This document shows positions 17,347 to 26,289 of a stretch of 64,000 nt of DNA, in pieces. Position 1 is the first letter of the stretch. Each line of letters opens with the position of its first letter. The stretch is taken from NCBI GenBank assembly GCA_965246845.1, contig CBDFFR010000012.1, positions 1,922,001-1,986,000 of the forward strand, written 5' to 3'. Source of the stretch: JBBRMW01 sp965246845. GTDB lineage: Bacteria; Chloroflexota; Anaerolineae; Aggregatilineales; UBA2796. The position numbers and the translations under genes are program-made. The notes under the pieces were generated by a model, which saw only the letters and a program-made list of their open reading frames with translations, did no database searches and was not told the DNA's origin.

Positions 17347-18078
17347 TTATTCGTGCGCCGCTTCGTGCGCCGGGTCGATGATTGGATAGAGAGTCTCGGC
17401 AGCGAGCGTCTCGAAAGACACGCCCGTGTTGAGCCGCAGCAGGCGCGTATGCTCGACAAATGCGATCCGCGCGGCCTCGAATTGACCTGCAATAATCAGG
17501 TCCAGTATGCGTTCGTGATAAGTCCACGCCTTGCGCCAGTAATCGAGGTCGGCGTAAAGGTTACGCTCTACCGCTTCGTAGGCTTCCCAATAGGCTTCGA
17601 GCAAGCCTTTCACGAATGGGTTGGCGAGGTGCGAGAAGGTGAGCAGGTGAAATGCGCGGTGTTCCTGATGGGGTATCTGGATACGGGTTGGGTCCGACTC
17701 CAGCTTGCGCCATGCGGCATCGATCAGTTCGCGCAGCCGCGCTTTGTCTTCATCATCCAGCAGCGGAATGGCTTCGTGCCAGAAAGCGGCCTCGAGGTGG
17801 TTGCGAACTTCGCTGAATGCGTCGAACTGGCCGCGATCCCGTGCGAGCGCGTACCGCAAACTCAGCCGGATCGCGGGCAGGAAGTCATATTCCTTGACGC
17901 GAATGCCGGTTCGGGGGCGCACCTCGACAATGCCATGCACGCGCGCGACTTCCAATTGTTCGCGCAGTTTGCCGATATTGATGTTCAACAGGCCGCTCAG
18001 TTCCGCCAGCGAAGGGAGCTGGTCGCCGGGCTGCTTGTCGTGTTCGACAATGAAATTCAGAAGGTCCGAGTCGAGCAT
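17347..18078 (-). CDS. GntR/FadR-subfamily regulator (FCD domain)
   Basis: This 243-residue regulator has a winged HTH at about 15-60 (LPSLAELSGLLNINIGKLREQL) and an FCD all-helical ligand domain with metal/ligand His residues (QEHRAFH, YHERILD). FCD regulators respond to organic acids. Being the first gene of the korAB operon, it probably controls that operon in response to a 2-oxoacid or relative. Confidence 0.88.
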   Translation of the reverse strand: MLDSDLLNFIVEHDKQPGDQLPSLAELSGLLNINIGKLREQLEVARVHGIVEVRPRTGIRVKEYDFLPAIRLSLRYALARDRGQFDAFSEVRNHLEAAFWHEAIPLLDDEDKARLRELIDAAWRKLESDPTRIQIPHQEHRAFHLLTFSHLANPFVKGLLEAYWEAYEAVERNLYADLDYWRKAWTYHERILDLIIAGQFEAARIAFVEHTRLLRLNTGVSFETLAAETLYPIIDPAHEAAHE

Positions 18079-18086
18079 TCAATCAT

Positions 18087-18094
18087 TTGATCAA
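18087..18094. promoter_or_regulatory. Candidate GntR operator core
   Basis: The perfect palindrome TTGATCAA lies 9 bases upstream of the GntR ATG, a position consistent with autoregulation. It does not match the commonest FadR-type TGGTnnnACCA form, so support is modest. Confidence 0.3.
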
Positions 18095-18780
18095 TAGGAT
18101 TATTCAGATAGTATACGCCAGTTTGGGCAAATTGCAAAGAGGGATTCGTTCAAGTTGTATAACAAACGGCTGTAAGAGAGGGATTTCGAGTAGCGGGAAT
18201 GCAACTGCGTAACATCTATTTCTATTGCTGTGGCAGGCTGAAACACACCGTTGTGCCATACCCCGCCCGGCTTTCTGCCCAGATTTTGCCGCCGTGCGCC
18301 TCGATGAAGCGTTGCGCAATTGCCAGTCCCAATCCGGCGTGGCGGTGGCTGCCTTCCGAGTCGCGGCGTGCCTTATCACCCCGGTAGAACTGGTCGAAAA
18401 TATGCGGCAAATCATTTTCGGGGATCAGCGAATCGGAATTGAACACCTCGACCAGCACATGCGCCCCGGCGCGGCGCGCTGTAATGCGGATTTCGCCACC
18501 CGTGACAGTATGCTGAAACGCATTGTCCAGCAGATTGTGCAGCACCCGTTGAATTTTCTCCGGCGCAATCAGGACTGGATCGATCCCTTTGTCCTTGATT
18601 TCCACCTGAAACTGAATATTCTGGCGAGTGGCACGGGCGGCCATGCTGCCCAATACTGCCGAGAGCAAATCACGCAATGAGGTCTTCTGGAGGTGCAGTT
18701 TGGTCTGCCCGGCATCCATCAGTGACAAATCGAACATATCATCGATCAGTTGGCTGAGCGCGGTGATCTCGCGATTCATA

Positions 18781-19779
18781 TCCTACGTCTGATGTGGAAT
18801 GAATTTGGCGAAAAGGGGAATGGGACGCAAGATTGAAGGTACCCCTACAGTCAATCGGACCCATTCCCATGACAAGTATAGACCTGGAAACGCTTTTGAC
18901 CACGCTGTACGTGCTGGTAGACGACTGGTATCAAACAGAGGGACGGCATCTGCTAAAGGGTAAGACAGGCGCAAAAGCGCAGTTCAGCGACAGCGAATTG
19001 TTGACATTGCTGCTGGCGCATGATTTTGTGCCATATCCGGGCGAAACGCAGTATGTGGCATACATGCGTGCCAACCATCTGGACCTGTTTCCTAAGCTGG
19101 TGGACCAGAGCCAGTACAATCGACGCGGGCGAGCCTTACAAGCGGTGGTGGAAGCACTACGGCAAGCGTGGTTGGGGATGTTGGGTGGGTATACCTGCGA
19201 GTGCCTGCTGCTGGATACCAAACCTGTCCCGGTGGTAGGCTACAAACGGTCCAAAACACATAGTGACTTTGCAGGGTATGCCGGGTATGGTCAGTGTGCG
19301 GCGCGTAAGCTGCACTACTTCGGCTTCAAACTCGTGCTGCTGAGTACCTGCGACGGTCTGCCCGTCGTCTACGACTTGGTGGCTGCCAACACCGACGAAC
19401 GTCTTGCTGCCGAGAGTGTTCTGTACCGTGTCAACGACTGTGACATCCTGGCCGACAAGGGCTTTCTTGGCGCGGATTGGCAAGCCAGCATTGCCGATGA
19501 AACCGGCAACTGTGTCCTCACTCCCAAACGCGCCAACCAGTCCCAACAAAATCATCCGCTACTCGACGCCGCGCTGGGCAGTTTACGTGAACGCATCGAA
19601 GGCGTCTTTCACCAACTCCAGAACACAGGGCGCAACCTTGAGCGCTTGCTTGCTAAAACGGTAGCTGGCTTGACCGCTCGCATCACCCTCAAAGTCACCT
19701 GTTTGGTTCTCAAGCGCTTGCTTGCCCGTGACTTTGCCTTTGACCTCCAAACCTTTTCCATTTCACATTAGACGTATCC
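18781..19779 (+). mobile_element. IS982-family insertion sequence with 3-bp target duplication
   Basis: The element itself is about 993 bases (18784-19776). Its terminal inverted repeats begin TACGTCTGATGTGGAATG on the left and TACGTCTAATGTGAAATG on the right, matching at 16 of 18 positions. The flanking trinucleotide TCC is duplicated at 18781-18783 and 19777-19779. It carries one transposase gene, oriented opposite to the interrupted kinase. No second copy was seen in the window. Confidence 0.88.
18869..19771 (+). CDS. IS982-family transposase
   Basis: This 300-residue DDE transposase has its catalytic residues in CLLLDTKPVPV (first Asp), ILADKGF (second Asp) and RERIEGVFHQL (Glu). The D-x-x-PVPV and GFKLHL-like (GFKLVLLS) motifs are typical of IS982. 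The reading frame is intact and full length, so the element could be mobile. ATG 18869 matches the family N-terminus (MTSIDLETLLTTLYVLVDDW); an earlier start at 18833 is less likely. The gene's stop lies inside the right terminal repeat. Confidence 0.9.
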   Translation: MTSIDLETLLTTLYVLVDDWYQTEGRHLLKGKTGAKAQFSDSELLTLLLAHDFVPYPGETQYVAYMRANHLDLFPKLVDQSQYNRRGRALQAVVEALRQAWLGMLGGYTCECLLLDTKPVPVVGYKRSKTHSDFAGYAGYGQCAARKLHYFGFKLVLLSTCDGLPVVYDLVAANTDERLAAESVLYRVNDCDILADKGFLGADWQASIADETGNCVLTPKRANQSQQNHPLLDAALGSLRERIEGVFHQLQNTGRNLERLLAKTVAGLTARITLKVTCLVLKRLLARDFAFDLQTFSISH

Positions 19780-20477
19780 TGCAAGTAGCGCGTCGATTGT
19801 TCGGGGTCGGATACCACGCCATCGATGAGCGCTTCGTTCATCGCGCGGAGCGAGGTCAATGGGGTGCGCAGATCGTGCGAAACCCACGCCACAAGGTCGC
19901 GCCGCAATTGTTCGGTGGCCTGTTTTTGCTGGTCTGCCTCGCGCAGCCGTTCGGCCATTCTATTGAAGGAGGCGACAAGGTGCGCCAATTCGTCATTGCC
20001 GAAGAGCGGCAGGCGCGCGCTCAGGTTGTTGTCCTCGCCAAGCGTATCAGCAGCCAATGCGATTTCGCGGATTTCGCGCGTGAGCAGGCGTGAGTGCAAC
20101 AAGCCGAACGTGAACGCGAGGATCGTTGCGAAGATGAGCAGCGATGTCACCAGAATCGAGTCGAATTCTGTGATGAACATCGAGAGCGCAATCGCCAGCA
20201 CGTTCACGAACAGGATCACGATGATCAATCCGGTGTTGACCATCAGCGACAAATGCAGGCTGCGCATCAGGCGAATCACGCGCTGCTGATACAACCCGTA
20301 GCCGATAATAATGCTGATGCCGCCCGTCCCGAACATCAACGCGGCGAGGCTGAACAGACCTTGCGGCGGGATGCCCAGAAGCGCGCTGAAGATCGACGCG
20401 CTCAATGTGGCGACGATGAGGCCACCAATCAGCGGAGACAGACTGCGGGCGAGTATTGGCTTCACAGCGCGATCACA

Positions 20478-21203
20478 TCACTCATATTGGAACTTGTAAC
20501 CGACGCCCCACACGGTTTGCAAAAAACCGGGTTCATCCGGGTCAGCCTCGATTTTCTCCCGAAGGCGGTAAATGCGCGACGTGACCACGCTGCTATCCAG
20601 ATCGGGCGCATCTGCCCAAATCTCGTTCAAAAGCTGCTCGTGGGTGAAGACCTGATTTGGATTGCTGGCGAGGAAGAAAAGCAGATCGAAATCTTTACTG
20701 GTGAGCGCGACTGCTACACCCTTCGCGGTCAGCGTGCGACTCAGCGGGTCGAGTTGATAGCTGCCGAAGTGCAGCGCGGCGGGCGTCTGGCGGCTGCGGG
20801 TATCGCTGCGGCGCAGGACGGCCTTTACGCGGCCAACCAGTTCGCGCGGGCTGAACGGCTTCACGACATAATCATCCGCGCCGATCTCGAAGCCGAATAC
20901 GCGGTCGATTTCATCCTTGCGTGCTGTGAGCAAAATGATCGGTATATCGGTCGTCACGGTGAGCAGGTTTGCATCCCGATCCCTCAGCAGCCGCGTAATC
21001 GCGAAGCCGTCCATACCGGGCAGCATGACATCCAGCAAAATCAGGTCGGGCGGGTTGTCGCGAATGGTCGCAAGCGCCTGTTCGCTGTTCGCGGCTTCCA
21101 TGACGCGGAGTTCGGCCTGTTCCAGATATTTGCGGATAACCTCGCGGGTACGCAGTTCGTCATCGACGACCAGAACGGCGGGCAGTTTGCCGGAGCGTGA
21201 CAA
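20478..21203 (-). CDS. OmpR/PhoB-family response regulator
   Basis: This 241-residue protein has a receiver with D14/D15, phosphoacceptor D58 (LILLDVMLPGMDG) and the VKPFS lysine, followed by a winged-helix DNA-binding domain (SRIYRLREKI..., VWGVGYKF). The start is a TTG at 21203 with a strong GAGGAG eight bases upstream. Its cognate kinase gene begins 12 bases after its stop but is interrupted by an IS. The regulator may now be unphosphorylated or driven by cross-talk. Confidence 0.92.
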   Translation of the reverse strand: MSRSGKLPAVLVVDDELRTREVIRKYLEQAELRVMEAANSEQALATIRDNPPDLILLDVMLPGMDGFAITRLLRDRDANLLTVTTDIPIILLTARKDEIDRVFGFEIGADDYVVKPFSPRELVGRVKAVLRRSDTRSRQTPAALHFGSYQLDPLSRTLTAKGVAVALTSKDFDLLFFLASNPNQVFTHEQLLNEIWADAPDLDSSVVTSRIYRLREKIEADPDEPGFLQTVWGVGYKFQYE

Positions 21204-21229
21204 TTGCGATTCTCCTCAATCCTGAACAG

Positions 21230-21259
21230 AAAAACCGCCCGGTCACGAATGGACCGGGC
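21230..21259 (-). terminator. Rho-independent terminator after the redoxin gene
   Basis: A perfect 8-bp stem GCCCGGTC (21237-21244) / GACCGGGC (21252-21259) with a 7-base loop is followed on the minus strand by TTTTT. It lies about 80 bases past the redoxin stop and just upstream of the regulator's ribosome-binding site. Confidence 0.75.
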
Positions 21260-21340
21260 TATGGTGGTCGGCACGCCTTAATCGAGCGGACCGTAATAGC
21301 GCGGTGGATTTATTCCTGCGCAACCGTTTTCGGACACACG

Positions 21341-22150
21341 CTAGTTTGCAGACGCCCCGGCGACGAACATAAGTTGTTGCGGGTTGGCGGCAATATAGCC
21401 TTCTCCGTCATTATACGAGATTTTGTACCAGCCTTCGCGCGACTCCAGTACAACGAATGCGGTTCCCTTGCCAGCGCTGCCCAGCAGTTCGCTATCGGGC
21501 GCGGGCTTGCGATAGACCTGCACCGTTTGCGAGAGCGCGACATACGGTTCGCGCAGGGCGGCGGGCTGCACATCCGCAGGGTAGGTTTCCGCGAGCAGGT
21601 CGTTGATCGCGGCCTCAGTCGCCTCGTAACCGCCTTCGCCAATTGCGCGATAGCGGATATGCCCTGCCTTGTCGATCAGATAGATCGTCGGCCAATAGCG
21701 CTGTTGATAAGCCGCCCATGTCGCCCCGGCGTTGTCCTGCGCGATTGGATAGGTGATGCCGCTTTCCTTGAGCGAGGCGGCGATGTTCTGAAGCTCATGC
21801 TCGAAGCTGTATTCCGGGTAGTGGTTCCCGATGACGACCAGCCCCTTTTCGCGGTATTTCATATACCATTCCTGCATATAGGGCAGGGTGTGGATGCAAT
21901 TGATGCAGCTAAACGTCCAGAATTCGAGCAGTACGACCTGCCCGCGCAGCGTCGCCAGGCGCAGCGGCTTGTCGGTGTTCAGCCACGCGGTACTGAGCAA
22001 TTCCGGCGCGGTTCCATAATCTGGCAGCGTGGCGCGATTCGATGCTTTAGGGGTGTCACCCGCCGGGAATGCTGCCGCAGGTTGCAAACTACTCCCCACC
22101 ACACCGATCAGCAGCGCGGCAATCAAGCCCACGAAGGCAATATTACGCAT
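21341..22150 (-). CDS. Exported thioredoxin-like protein with C-terminal SH3b domain
   Basis: The protein has 269 residues: a signal peptide (1-27), a TlpA/DipZ-like redoxin domain with active-site C82-I-N-C85 in FWTFSCINCIHTLPYM, and a bacterial SH3-like domain at about 205-260 (VQVYRKPAPDSELLG..., GWYKISY, GYIAANPQQL). The CINC site and the invariant region YWPTIYLID fit extracytoplasmic disulfide or peroxide chemistry. The SH3b module suggests tethering to cell wall or glycans. Linkage of the two domains is less common than either alone. Confidence 0.83.
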   Translation of the reverse strand: MRNIAFVGLIAALLIGVVGSSLQPAAAFPAGDTPKASNRATLPDYGTAPELLSTAWLNTDKPLRLATLRGQVVLLEFWTFSCINCIHTLPYMQEWYMKYREKGLVVIGNHYPEYSFEHELQNIAASLKESGITYPIAQDNAGATWAAYQQRYWPTIYLIDKAGHIRYRAIGEGGYEATEAAINDLLAETYPADVQPAALREPYVALSQTVQVYRKPAPDSELLGSAGKGTAFVVLESREGWYKISYNDGEGYIAANPQQLMFVAGASAN

Positions 22151-22186
22151 GTCGATTTCCTTTTTGTCCTATTCAGGTTTTGACAA

Positions 22187-22213
22187 CAGGGGCGGTTTGT
22201 GCCACCGCCCCTG
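22187..22213 (-). terminator. Hairpin after the 167-residue secreted-protein gene
   Basis: CAGGGGCGGT (22187-22196) and ACCGCCCCTG (22204-22213) form a perfect 10-bp stem with a 7-base loop. On the minus strand it is followed by TTGTCAAAACC, a weak T-tract. It is probably a terminator or partial attenuator between the two minus-strand genes. Confidence 0.6.
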
Positions 22214-22232
22214 TGCGACCGTGAGCGCGTGG

Positions 22233-22736
22233 TTATTTCGCGGGGGTAGTAGCGGGCGCGGCGCTCTGCGAAGCGACGATGGTATAGAAGAAATTGAGTT
22301 GCGCGCGCAGGATGCTGCACTCGGCGGCTTCGCCCGTGATCAGGGCGGGCTTGAGCGTGCCGCTCGCGTCCATCATCGCGGAGGTGCTGCTTGGAACGGC
22401 CAGAAGCTGCACAATCGCGTCGATGCCTTTGTCGTTAAGGATTGCATCTTTCGGCTTCGTTGATTTGGACAGCGCGGCGAAGAGCGGTTCGTACTGCCCT
22501 TTTTCAAGTTTGGATATATCGACGACAGGAATATCCTTGCCCGCAGGCGAAACTGCCAGCTTGACCAGGAACGCATCGAGGTTGAAATAGCTTTCGGCAG
22601 TGTAGAGGCTCAGGATCACATCGGCATCACAGACCACCTTTTTGGCCTGTGCCTGCGCCTGAGTATTTGTGAACAGGGTCGCCGTCACGAGCAGCGCAGC
22701 GAGCAAAACGAGAGTAATGATACGGGAAGTACGCAT
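22233..22736 (-). CDS. Secreted protein of unknown function
   Basis: This 167-residue protein has a clear signal peptide (MRTSRIITLVLLAALLVTATL..., cut around TQAQA). The mature part has two Cys (VVCDAD, AAECSI) that could form a disulfide once exported. It ends in an Ala/Pro/Thr-rich tail. I recognise no domain. It precedes the exported redoxin on the same strand, and the two might act together outside the cell, but a hairpin separates them. Confidence 0.65.
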   Translation of the reverse strand: MRTSRIITLVLLAALLVTATLFTNTQAQAQAKKVVCDADVILSLYTAESYFNLDAFLVKLAVSPAGKDIPVVDISKLEKGQYEPLFAALSKSTKPKDAILNDKGIDAIVQLLAVPSSTSAMMDASGTLKPALITGEAAECSILRAQLNFFYTIVASQSAAPATTPAK

Positions 22737-22923
22737 TGGGTAACACTCCTTGATCCATCGGGATGACCGTCAGGATAGAGGCGACATCTCGCGCAGTTCT
22801 GCCATCTGAATGAGTGCAAGATAAGCGCCTGTGCGACGATCCGTGTCCTTATCTTTGCAGCATCTTTTGAGCAGCAGCACGGCGCACGCAACTTCCGCGA
22901 ACGGACTTCCTCTACCACCGCGC

Positions 22924-22952
22924 TTGATTACGTCTGCCCTTTCCTGTATCAT
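22924..22952 (+). promoter_or_regulatory. Sigma70-type promoter of rplI
   Basis: TTGATT (22924-22929) and TATCAT (22947-22952) are separated by exactly 17 bases and lie 36 bases before the rplI ATG. The rest of the 252-base gap before rplI shows no gene. Confidence 0.6.
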
Positions 22953-22988
22953 ACGCCACCGATTTGGATCACACGGGAACTGACGAAC

Positions 22989-23543
22989 ATGAAGGTCATT
23001 CTGACTGAATACGTTTATAAGCACGGCGTCGCTGGCGAGATCGTGGATGTCGCAGATGGGTTCGCACGGAACTATCTGCTGCCCCGCAAACTCGCTGTCA
23101 AAGCGACCGAAGCCAACCTCGGCAAGCTCTCCGAGCTACGCGAGGCGGCGACCGAAAACCGTGCTGCGCTCAATGATAAATTGGGAGCCGCTGCCCGGCA
23201 GATCGATGGTGTGGAGATCGTTTTCGGCGTCAAGGCCGGGAGCAACAACAAGCTGTATGGCTCGATCACCACGCAAATGATTGCCGAGTCGCTCTTCAAG
23301 AAGACGGGCGTAGACATCAACCGCCGCCGCATCTCCGACCGTTCGCTACGCGAATTGGGCCGCCACCGCGTCCCCGTTCGGATGGGCATCGACCAGACGC
23401 CGATGCTGAACGTCGTCATCCTGCGCGAAGAGGATGTCGCCGCTTATCTCTCCGGCCAGATGAAGGGTCCCGAATTGACGGAAGTGCCTATCGACCAGCC
23501 GCTCGAAGACCTGCCGATCCCCGCCGAAGTCGCGGCTGAATAA
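22989..23543 (+). CDS. rplI: 50S ribosomal protein L9
   Basis: The N-terminus MKVILTEYVYKHG...GEIVDVADGFARNYLLPRKLA is the L9 signature. The central helix and C-terminal rRNA-binding domain (GSITTQMIAESL) are present. At 184 residues it is about 35 longer than usual. The extra C-terminal tail (after VVILREEDVAAYL) is acidic and Pro-rich and lies outside the conserved fold. It is followed 15 bases later by the RodZ-like gene, so the two are likely co-transcribed. Confidence 0.97.
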   Translation: MKVILTEYVYKHGVAGEIVDVADGFARNYLLPRKLAVKATEANLGKLSELREAATENRAALNDKLGAAARQIDGVEIVFGVKAGSNNKLYGSITTQMIAESLFKKTGVDINRRRISDRSLRELGRHRVPVRMGIDQTPMLNVVILREEDVAAYLSGQMKGPELTEVPIDQPLEDLPIPAEVAAE

Positions 23544-23558
23544 CGTCGCATCGGCGCG

Positions 23559-24794
23559 ATGAGCGACGCGGAACTAATCGGCGCGGATTTGCGCGCAGCG
23601 CGTGAGGAGCGCGACCTGTCGCTCGTACAGGCCGAGCAAGCCACGCGCATCCGTATTTACTACCTTGAAGCGCTCGAAACCGGGCGCTTCGAGATTTTGC
23701 CGTCGCCTGTGCAGGGTCGCGGCTTCTTGAAAAATTATGCTCGTTACCTGGGTCTCGATCCCGACCCGTTGACGGTCCGTTTTGACGTTGCGATCAATGG
23801 TGCGAACCGCCGTTCGCGTTTCAAAACGCCGCAATCCGCGCCTGCCGTCCTGAGCGACCCCGCGCCGCGCAAGAACAGCTCTCGCACGACGATCCCCGCA
23901 CCCGATTCCAAGCCCGTCCCTTCCGCACCGCGCACCACCCGCACGCGCACGCCTCCCGCGAGCGGAGCCATCGCACGGCAGCGTCGCAACCGGAATACCG
24001 CGCTACTCACGCTGCTCATCGCGCTCATTTCACTGATCGGGCTGATCGTCCTGCTCGTCCTCGCCGTGCAGAGCGCGAACCAGAACAGCGATACGGGTAT
24101 CCTCTCCACACAGCCCACCGTGCAACCCAGCGCAACACCGACGCTCGACGCCAGCGCGACCGCGATGCGCCCCAGCCCGCTCCCGAACCCGAATACTCCG
24201 GCGGCGGTCGCACCTGCGGCAGGCAGCGTCAATGTCCAGATTGCGGTGCGGGCGCGGACGACGCTCAAGGTTTTCGCGGATGGTGCGCAGGTCTATTCCG
24301 GTGTGCCAGGACCCGATACCGTTCTGCAATATCAGGGCAAGCAGGAAATACGTATCGAGTGCGGGAACGCGGCGGCCATTGATGTCAACGTGAACGGTGT
24401 GCAGCAGGGCGAATTGGGGCAAAATAAGCAGGCCATCAACCGGACGTTCACGGCAGGCGGTTCGACCAGCGTTCCGGTCGCGGATGCGCCTGTGAATTCG
24501 ACGCTCGCGCCGACTGTAGCGACGCAGCCAACCACCGCGCCAACCGCTGCAAAAAACCCGGTGCAGCCCACCAAAACGCCGCCGCTCGTCGTGCCAACGC
24601 GCCCGATAGCGACTGCAACCCAAATCGGTGCGGCAGCGCTCCCGGCCAGCCGCGCCTCAATAGCTGTTGCCGCGCCACCGACGGTTGCATCCGCCGCGAC
24701 TAAAGCGCCGACCGCGACGCTCACGATGAGCGCGACCTACGCCGGGGTGAACTTCCCACGCGCGACTGCCACGCAAGATATTCGCCCGAACTAA
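23559..24794 (+). CDS. RodZ-like membrane protein (cytoplasmic HTH, TM, DUF4115-like domain)
   Basis: The 411-residue product has an N-terminal HTH_25/XRE domain (about 5-76, with LSLVQAEQATRIRIYYLEALE and GRGFLKNYARYLGL). A basic Pro-rich linker leads to one TM at about 148-170, then an outer DUF4115-type beta domain (about 215-300), then a long Thr/Pro/Ala-rich tail. This is the RodZ/YmfM layout, in which the HTH binds MreB in rod-shaped cells. No mreB is in the window, so the role in cell shape is by homology. Confidence 0.82.
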   Translation: MSDAELIGADLRAAREERDLSLVQAEQATRIRIYYLEALETGRFEILPSPVQGRGFLKNYARYLGLDPDPLTVRFDVAINGANRRSRFKTPQSAPAVLSDPAPRKNSSRTTIPAPDSKPVPSAPRTTRTRTPPASGAIARQRRNRNTALLTLLIALISLIGLIVLLVLAVQSANQNSDTGILSTQPTVQPSATPTLDASATAMRPSPLPNPNTPAAVAPAAGSVNVQIAVRARTTLKVFADGAQVYSGVPGPDTVLQYQGKQEIRIECGNAAAIDVNVNGVQQGELGQNKQAINRTFTAGGSTSVPVADAPVNSTLAPTVATQPTTAPTAAKNPVQPTKTPPLVVPTRPIATATQIGAAALPASRASIAVAAPPTVASAATKAPTATLTMSATYAGVNFPRATATQDIRPN

Positions 24795-24810
24795 CCAAAG
24801 GACCTGCTCT

Positions 24811-26283
24811 ATGCTGCGCCGCAATCCGCTGATTTACGAGATCAATACCTGGGTGTGGTTGAATGAATTGAGCGCACTGGCCGGGGAACGCATCACGCTC
24901 GGGAATGTTCCGCAGGCGGTGGTGGATGCGCTTGCGGCGTGGCGGGTCGATGCGATCTGGATGATGGGCGTTTGGACGCGCAGCGCAGCAGGCCGCCAAA
25001 TCGCGCTCACGCACCCGGATTTGCAGGCCGAATATCGGCGCGCGCTGCCTGATTTTAGCGCGGAAGATGTCGTCGGTTCGCCCTATGCAGTGCGCCGCTA
25101 TGCGGTCGACCCGGCGCTTGGCGGCGCGGACGAGCTGGTTGCGTTTCGCGCGCAGCTTGCGCGGCACGGCCTCAAACTATTTCTCGATTACGTGCCGAAC
25201 CATGTGGCGGTCGATCACCACTGGACGGAAGACGGACCGGGCGCGCTCGTGCAGGGGATGCTCTCCGACCTTGAGCGCGACCCCGGCACGTATTTCAAGG
25301 CAGAGAATGGCCGCATCTTCGGGCATGGTCGCGATCCGTACTATCCGGCGTGGTCCGATACCGCACAGGTCGACGCCTTCTCCGAAGATGCGCGCCAGCA
25401 AAGCCGCGCAACGCTACTCGACATCGCGACGCAGTGCGACGGTGTGCGCTGCGATATGGCGATGCTGCTGGTCAACCGCATCTTCGCCCGGACATGGAAG
25501 CGCAGCATCGAACCGCCGCAGGAGTTCTGGAGCGCGGTCATCCCGGCGGTACGCACGGCGCACCCCGAATTTACATTCATGGGCGAGGTGTACTGGAATA
25601 TGGAAGCGGAGATGCTCGCGCTCGGCTTCGATTACACCTACGACAAGCGCCTTTACGACCGGATGCGCGACGGCGGCGCGGGCGCGATTCGTGACCACAT
25701 CGCGGCAGGGCTGGTCTATCAACAGCACATGGTCCGCTTCACCGAAAACCACGACGAAGCGCGTGCGCTGAGTGCCTTCAAGACGGTCGAAAAGACATGT
25801 GCGGCGAATGCGCTGGCGGTATTGCTGCCGGGCGCGAGCCTGCTCTACGAGGGGCAATTCGAGGGGCGGCGCAGCAAATTACCCGTACAGCTTGGCCGCC
25901 GAATGGTCGAACCCGTCGAGCCGCGCATCCTCGACTTTGCGCGAAAGCTGCTCGCGGAAGCGACTGATGATATTTATCACGCCGGGACGTACCTCGCGCT
26001 GGCGGTTGCGCCGCGCCGCGACCACGATGATACCAACAACGCCCTACTCGCCTTCGCGTGGACGCATGGGGCCGATTGGCGCATCGTCACCGTGAATTAC
26101 AGCGAGCAGACCGCGCAAGGGCGGGTCATATTGCCCAACCCGGCCTGGAATGGCGCACAGGCTCGTACCTTCATTGATGCGCTCACTGGAGATGTGGTGC
26201 AGGTCCCTGCTGACGACCTGTTGACAGGGGGGATGGCTATCGAACTCGCGCCGTATCAGGTACGCGTGTATCGTGTCGAGTAG
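24811..26283 (+). CDS. GH13 alpha-amylase family glycosidase/transglycosidase
   Basis: This 490-residue (beta/alpha)8 enzyme has the GH13 conserved regions: DYVPNH (126-131), nucleophile D215 in GVRCDMAM, acid/base E259 in FMGEVYW and transition-state D315 in FTENHDE. A C-terminal beta domain follows. There is no signal peptide, so it should be cytoplasmic. The lack of flanking glycogen or maltose genes leaves the specificity open; alpha-glucan or trehalose-related glucosides are plausible. The gene follows the RodZ-like gene by 16 bases. Confidence 0.87.
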   Translation: MLRRNPLIYEINTWVWLNELSALAGERITLGNVPQAVVDALAAWRVDAIWMMGVWTRSAAGRQIALTHPDLQAEYRRALPDFSAEDVVGSPYAVRRYAVDPALGGADELVAFRAQLARHGLKLFLDYVPNHVAVDHHWTEDGPGALVQGMLSDLERDPGTYFKAENGRIFGHGRDPYYPAWSDTAQVDAFSEDARQQSRATLLDIATQCDGVRCDMAMLLVNRIFARTWKRSIEPPQEFWSAVIPAVRTAHPEFTFMGEVYWNMEAEMLALGFDYTYDKRLYDRMRDGGAGAIRDHIAAGLVYQQHMVRFTENHDEARALSAFKTVEKTCAANALAVLLPGASLLYEGQFEGRRSKLPVQLGRRMVEPVEPRILDFARKLLAEATDDIYHAGTYLALAVAPRRDHDDTNNALLAFAWTHGADWRIVTVNYSEQTAQGRVILPNPAWNGAQARTFIDALTGDVVQVPADDLLTGGMAIELAPYQVRVYRVE

Positions 26284-26289
26284 CCGAAG

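Larger units (their letters stand above)
18222..20465 (-). pseudogene. Sensor histidine kinase split by an IS982 element
   Basis: The 5' part (GTG 20465 to about 19777) encodes several TM segments, a HAMP domain and the H-box WVSHDLRTPL. The 3' part (about 18783 to 18222) encodes the N-box LLDNAFQH and G-boxes. Removing the element and one TCC copy joins the halves as ...RYLQD-MNREITAL... in one frame of 1248 bases (415 residues), the normal size of an OmpR-partner kinase. The phosphoacceptor His and the ATPase domain now lie on separate fragments, so the kinase should be inactive. It was the partner of the response regulator at 20478. Confidence 0.9.

Noticed and set aside
16250..17389. A 379-codon plus-strand frame opposite korA
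   Set aside because: Antisense shadow of the KorA gene; low-complexity Arg/Asp/Gly composition.
20094..21200. A 368-codon plus-strand frame opposite the response regulator and kinase
   Set aside because: Antisense shadow of a two-component pair with convincing protein families on the minus strand.
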